Shown here: positions 62,213 to 64,000 of the stretch, one piece after another
Numbering within the stretch: position 1 is the first letter of the stretch
How the letters are laid out: every line of letters begins with the position of its first letter
Source of the DNA: an uncultured Erysipelotrichaceae bacterium
Lineage (GTDB): Bacteria > Bacillota_I > Bacilli_A > RFN20 > CAG-826
Assembly (NCBI GenBank): GCA_900314865.1
Contig: OMWW01000003.1
Span: forward strand, 186,001-250,000
DNA: 64,000 nucleotides
Direction: 5' to 3'
Made by a program: the position numbers and the translations under genes
Notes under the pieces: model-generated
The model's database searches: none
What the model saw: the letters and a program-made list of their open reading frames with translations, nothing else
What the model was told of the DNA's origin: nothing

Positions 62213-63397
62213 ATGGAAGAAGTAAAAAAAGAACCTAATAAGGTATTAGACTTTCTCATTAAAACCTTAAATGGTACTGCATATGGTTTGTTTGCAACAT
62301 TAATCGTTGGCACTATTTTTGGTGCTTTTTCCTTGTTCTTCAGTTATGGACAAGATACTAATGGATTCTGCTGGTTCATGACTCGCTTATTTAGTTCAGA
62401 AATCAGAGAAATCGGATATAACGCTCAAGGAAAGCTCATTTCTATGGGCGGACTTGGTTATGTCCTTCAAAATTTGACTGGTGCAGGAATAGGTGTTGGA
62501 ATCGCAATTTCTTTGAAATTTGATCCTTTAAAAGTCATTATTTTAGGCGCGGTTGGTGAAATCGCTGCTTTCTTCTCTTTAAGCACTGGATTTGTTATTG
62601 ATCCTAGTGGATTAAACTACCTATTTGGTTCTATAAAACCTGGAGATCCATTAACTATTTATCTTGTTTGTATCGCTACCGCTTTATTAATTAAGACGGT
62701 CTTTGTAAAGAAAACGCCTGTTGATGTTGTATTAATTCCTCTTTTTGGAGCGTTTATTGGCATGCTTCTTTCTTTAGGAATTAGATATCCTACAGTATAT
62801 GTTACTTATGCGATTCAATGGCTCGTTAATGGTGGCACAAAAGTCGCTCCATTCTTAATGGGTATCATTGTTAGTGTACTTATGGGTATGGCTCTTACCG
62901 CTCCTATTAGTAGTGCTGCAATTGCGGCTGTGGTCTTCAATATTGCTAATGCAAGTGGAGATACAAGTGGTTTAATCATTGCTAGTGGAGCCGCTATTGT
63001 TGGCTGTTCAACTCAAATGATTGGTTTTGCGATTCAATCTAGAAAAGACAATTCTATCGGCACTGTTATCTCTATTGCAATAGGTACAAGTATGTTCCAA
63101 TTTAAGAATATCTTAAAGAAACCTATTATTTGGCTTCCAACTATCATTACTTCCGCAATTTTAGGACCTGTTTCAACTTGTTGGTTGAAGCTTAGATGTG
63201 ATGGTGCCAATGCTGGTATGGGTACTGCTGGATTAGTTGGTCAAATTGGTACGATATCTTCTATGGGTGTTGAATCATGGCAAGCCTGGGTAGGAATATT
63301 TGGATTAATGATTATCATGCCTGCTATCCTAGTGTTCTTATTCGACCTATTATTTAGAAAACTTGGTTGGATCAAAGAAGGAGACTTAAAGATTTAA
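62213..63397 (+). CDS. Stand-alone PTS IIC-like membrane protein (PTS_EIIC_2 family)
   Basis: The 394-residue protein has about ten membrane helices and the segments GLGYVLQNLTGAGIGVGIA, MALTAPISSAAIAAV and GCSTQMIGFAIQS of the EIIC_2 family. Such orphans have no linked EIIA or EIIB and may be transporters outside the PTS. The gene starts 6 bases after asnA and may share its transcript. Substrate is unknown. The start ATG has only a weak SD (TAGG). Confidence 0.78.
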   Translation: MEEVKKEPNKVLDFLIKTLNGTAYGLFATLIVGTIFGAFSLFFSYGQDTNGFCWFMTRLFSSEIREIGYNAQGKLISMGGLGYVLQNLTGAGIGVGIAISLKFDPLKVIILGAVGEIAAFFSLSTGFVIDPSGLNYLFGSIKPGDPLTIYLVCIATALLIKTVFVKKTPVDVVLIPLFGAFIGMLLSLGIRYPTVYVTYAIQWLVNGGTKVAPFLMGIIVSVLMGMALTAPISSAAIAAVVFNIANASGDTSGLIIASGAAIVGCSTQMIGFAIQSRKDNSIGTVISIAIGTSMFQFKNILKKPIIWLPTIITSAILGPVSTCWLKLRCDGANAGMGTAGLVGQIGTISSMGVESWQAWVGIFGLMIIMPAILVFLFDLLFRKLGWIKEGDLKI

Positions 63398-63418
63398 GAG
63401 GTTATTCCTCTTTTTTCT
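63396..63418 (+). terminator. Intrinsic terminator
   Basis: A 6-bp stem (AAGAGG with CCTCTT, loop TTATT) followed by TTTTCTT ends the asnA-IIC unit; its first arm touches the IIC stop codon. Confidence 0.75.
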
Positions 63419-63479
63419 TGTTTCATTGCTTAAAATCGGGACTATAATAAAAGTATAAATTCATATAGGAGAATAATAT

Positions 63480-64000
63480 GGCAAATTTAGACGAAAGAAT
63501 TTGTATTATTGGTGGTGGACCAGCTGGTATTTCTGCTGCCATGTATCTTCAAAAGAAGGGTTATAAAAACTTCGAGATTTATGAAAAGTTAAATAAGATT
63601 GGTGGTAAATCATACTCTCCAAAAATCGAAGTTAACGGTGAAAAACGCACATACGAAACCGGTGCGATTATGGGTGCTCTTACATATTGGGCAGTCTCCG
63701 AAGTTGAAGAATTCGGTGGCGCCACCCATTTAGATGGACCAAATATGCGTAGAATGTATCGCGATAGCAACGGTAAAGAAATTCACCCATTTGAACCTAA
63801 AGTCGATTTCTCATTTAAAAAACTCTTTGGTCTTCTTAAGTTAAAGAAGCAAATGAAGAGATTGGTTAAAATCATGAACACCAAATATAAAGGCTATGAC
63901 TGCTATGGTCACCGCGGTGTTGCTCAAGGTAAATATGATGGTTTGTCTAAAGAAGTAGATAACCACTTACAAAGAATGACTGGTGTTAATCCAAATCTTA
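63480..64000 (+). CDS. FAD/NAD(P)-binding oxidoreductase (3' end missing)
   Basis: The first 173 residues are visible; the frame is open to the end of the window. A dinucleotide-binding motif stands at the start (CIIGGGPAGISAAMYL, about 9-24), followed by FEIYEKLNKIGGKSYS and ETGAIMGA, the pattern of flavin amine oxidases and phytoene-desaturase-like enzymes. A strong SD (TAGGAGA) and a TATAAT box (63443-63448) precede it. Substrate cannot be named from this part. Confidence 0.8.

Overview
The window is about 64 kb of low-GC DNA (roughly 35% G+C by eye). Its gene order is that of the Bacilli: pepV-trmB-ytpR, tyrS/rpsD/ezrA-nifS-thiI, infC-rpmI-rplT next to thrS and pfkA, dnaB-dnaI, mutM-coaE next to polA, dnaE-nrnA-ackA, an rRNA methylase gene before pheST, mraZ-rsmH...ftsA-ftsZ, ileS-lspA-rluD, and rnhC/mutS2-uvrC. 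TGA is used as a stop (trmB and mutS2 end on it where their families end) and Trp is TGG, so the code is standard. No murein synthesis genes lie between rsmH and ftsA, and several proteins are compact or fused. This suggests a reduced, Mollicutes-related gut lineage of Bacilli (RF39-, RFN20- or Acholeplasma-like). That placement is inference; no rRNA gene is present.

Layout. 1-9434: end of a PepV-type dipeptidase gene, trmB, a YtpR-like gene and a nicotinate phosphoribosyltransferase; tyrS and rpsD on the minus strand; then ezrA, a cysteine desulfurase and thiI. 9480-13607 (minus): rplT, rpmI and infC behind an attenuator-type leader, thrS and pfkA. 13608-16063: DnaA-box-like sites, then the helicase-loading genes dnaB and dnaI. 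16038-25412 (minus): a fused mutM-coaE gene, polA, dnaE, nrnA, ackA. 25513-32191: a phosphatase, a DUF523 gene, a YgjP-like protease, an rRNA methylase, pheS, pheT and a DUF177 gene. 32308-36433: the reduced division cluster mraZ, rsmH, a small membrane protein gene, ftsA, ftsZ, with three MraZ-type boxes. 36481-48562: a large lipoprotein with an endonuclease I domain, ileS-lspA-rluD, rnhC, mutS2-uvrC. 48615-48691: tRNA-Arg(UCU).

48692-58891 is the most accessory part. It holds a noncoding stretch with a direct repeat and possible RNA structure, an ORF6N-domain gene with a PLD-like tail, a gene fusing an Xre DNA-binding domain to a Vat-type acyltransferase behind a cluster of operator-like palindromes, a TfoX-N protein, a flavodoxin, an SDR enzyme, a tryptophan synthase beta chain with an N-terminal DNA-binding domain, a Nudix hydrolase, and a FecCD-type ABC importer operon that ends in a SAM methyltransferase and is divergent from a TetR regulator. 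58964-64000 carries glyA, an alpha/beta hydrolase, asnA, a stand-alone PTS IIC protein and the start of an FAD oxidoreductase.

Two themes cross the window. Many housekeeping genes have strong Shine-Dalgarno (SD) sites, while at least eight first genes have a -10 box only 6-10 nt from the start codon and no SD, as expected for leaderless mRNAs. Unusual fusions (MutM-CoaE, Xre-Vat, HTH-TrpB) are also frequent, two of them joining a DNA-binding domain to an enzyme.
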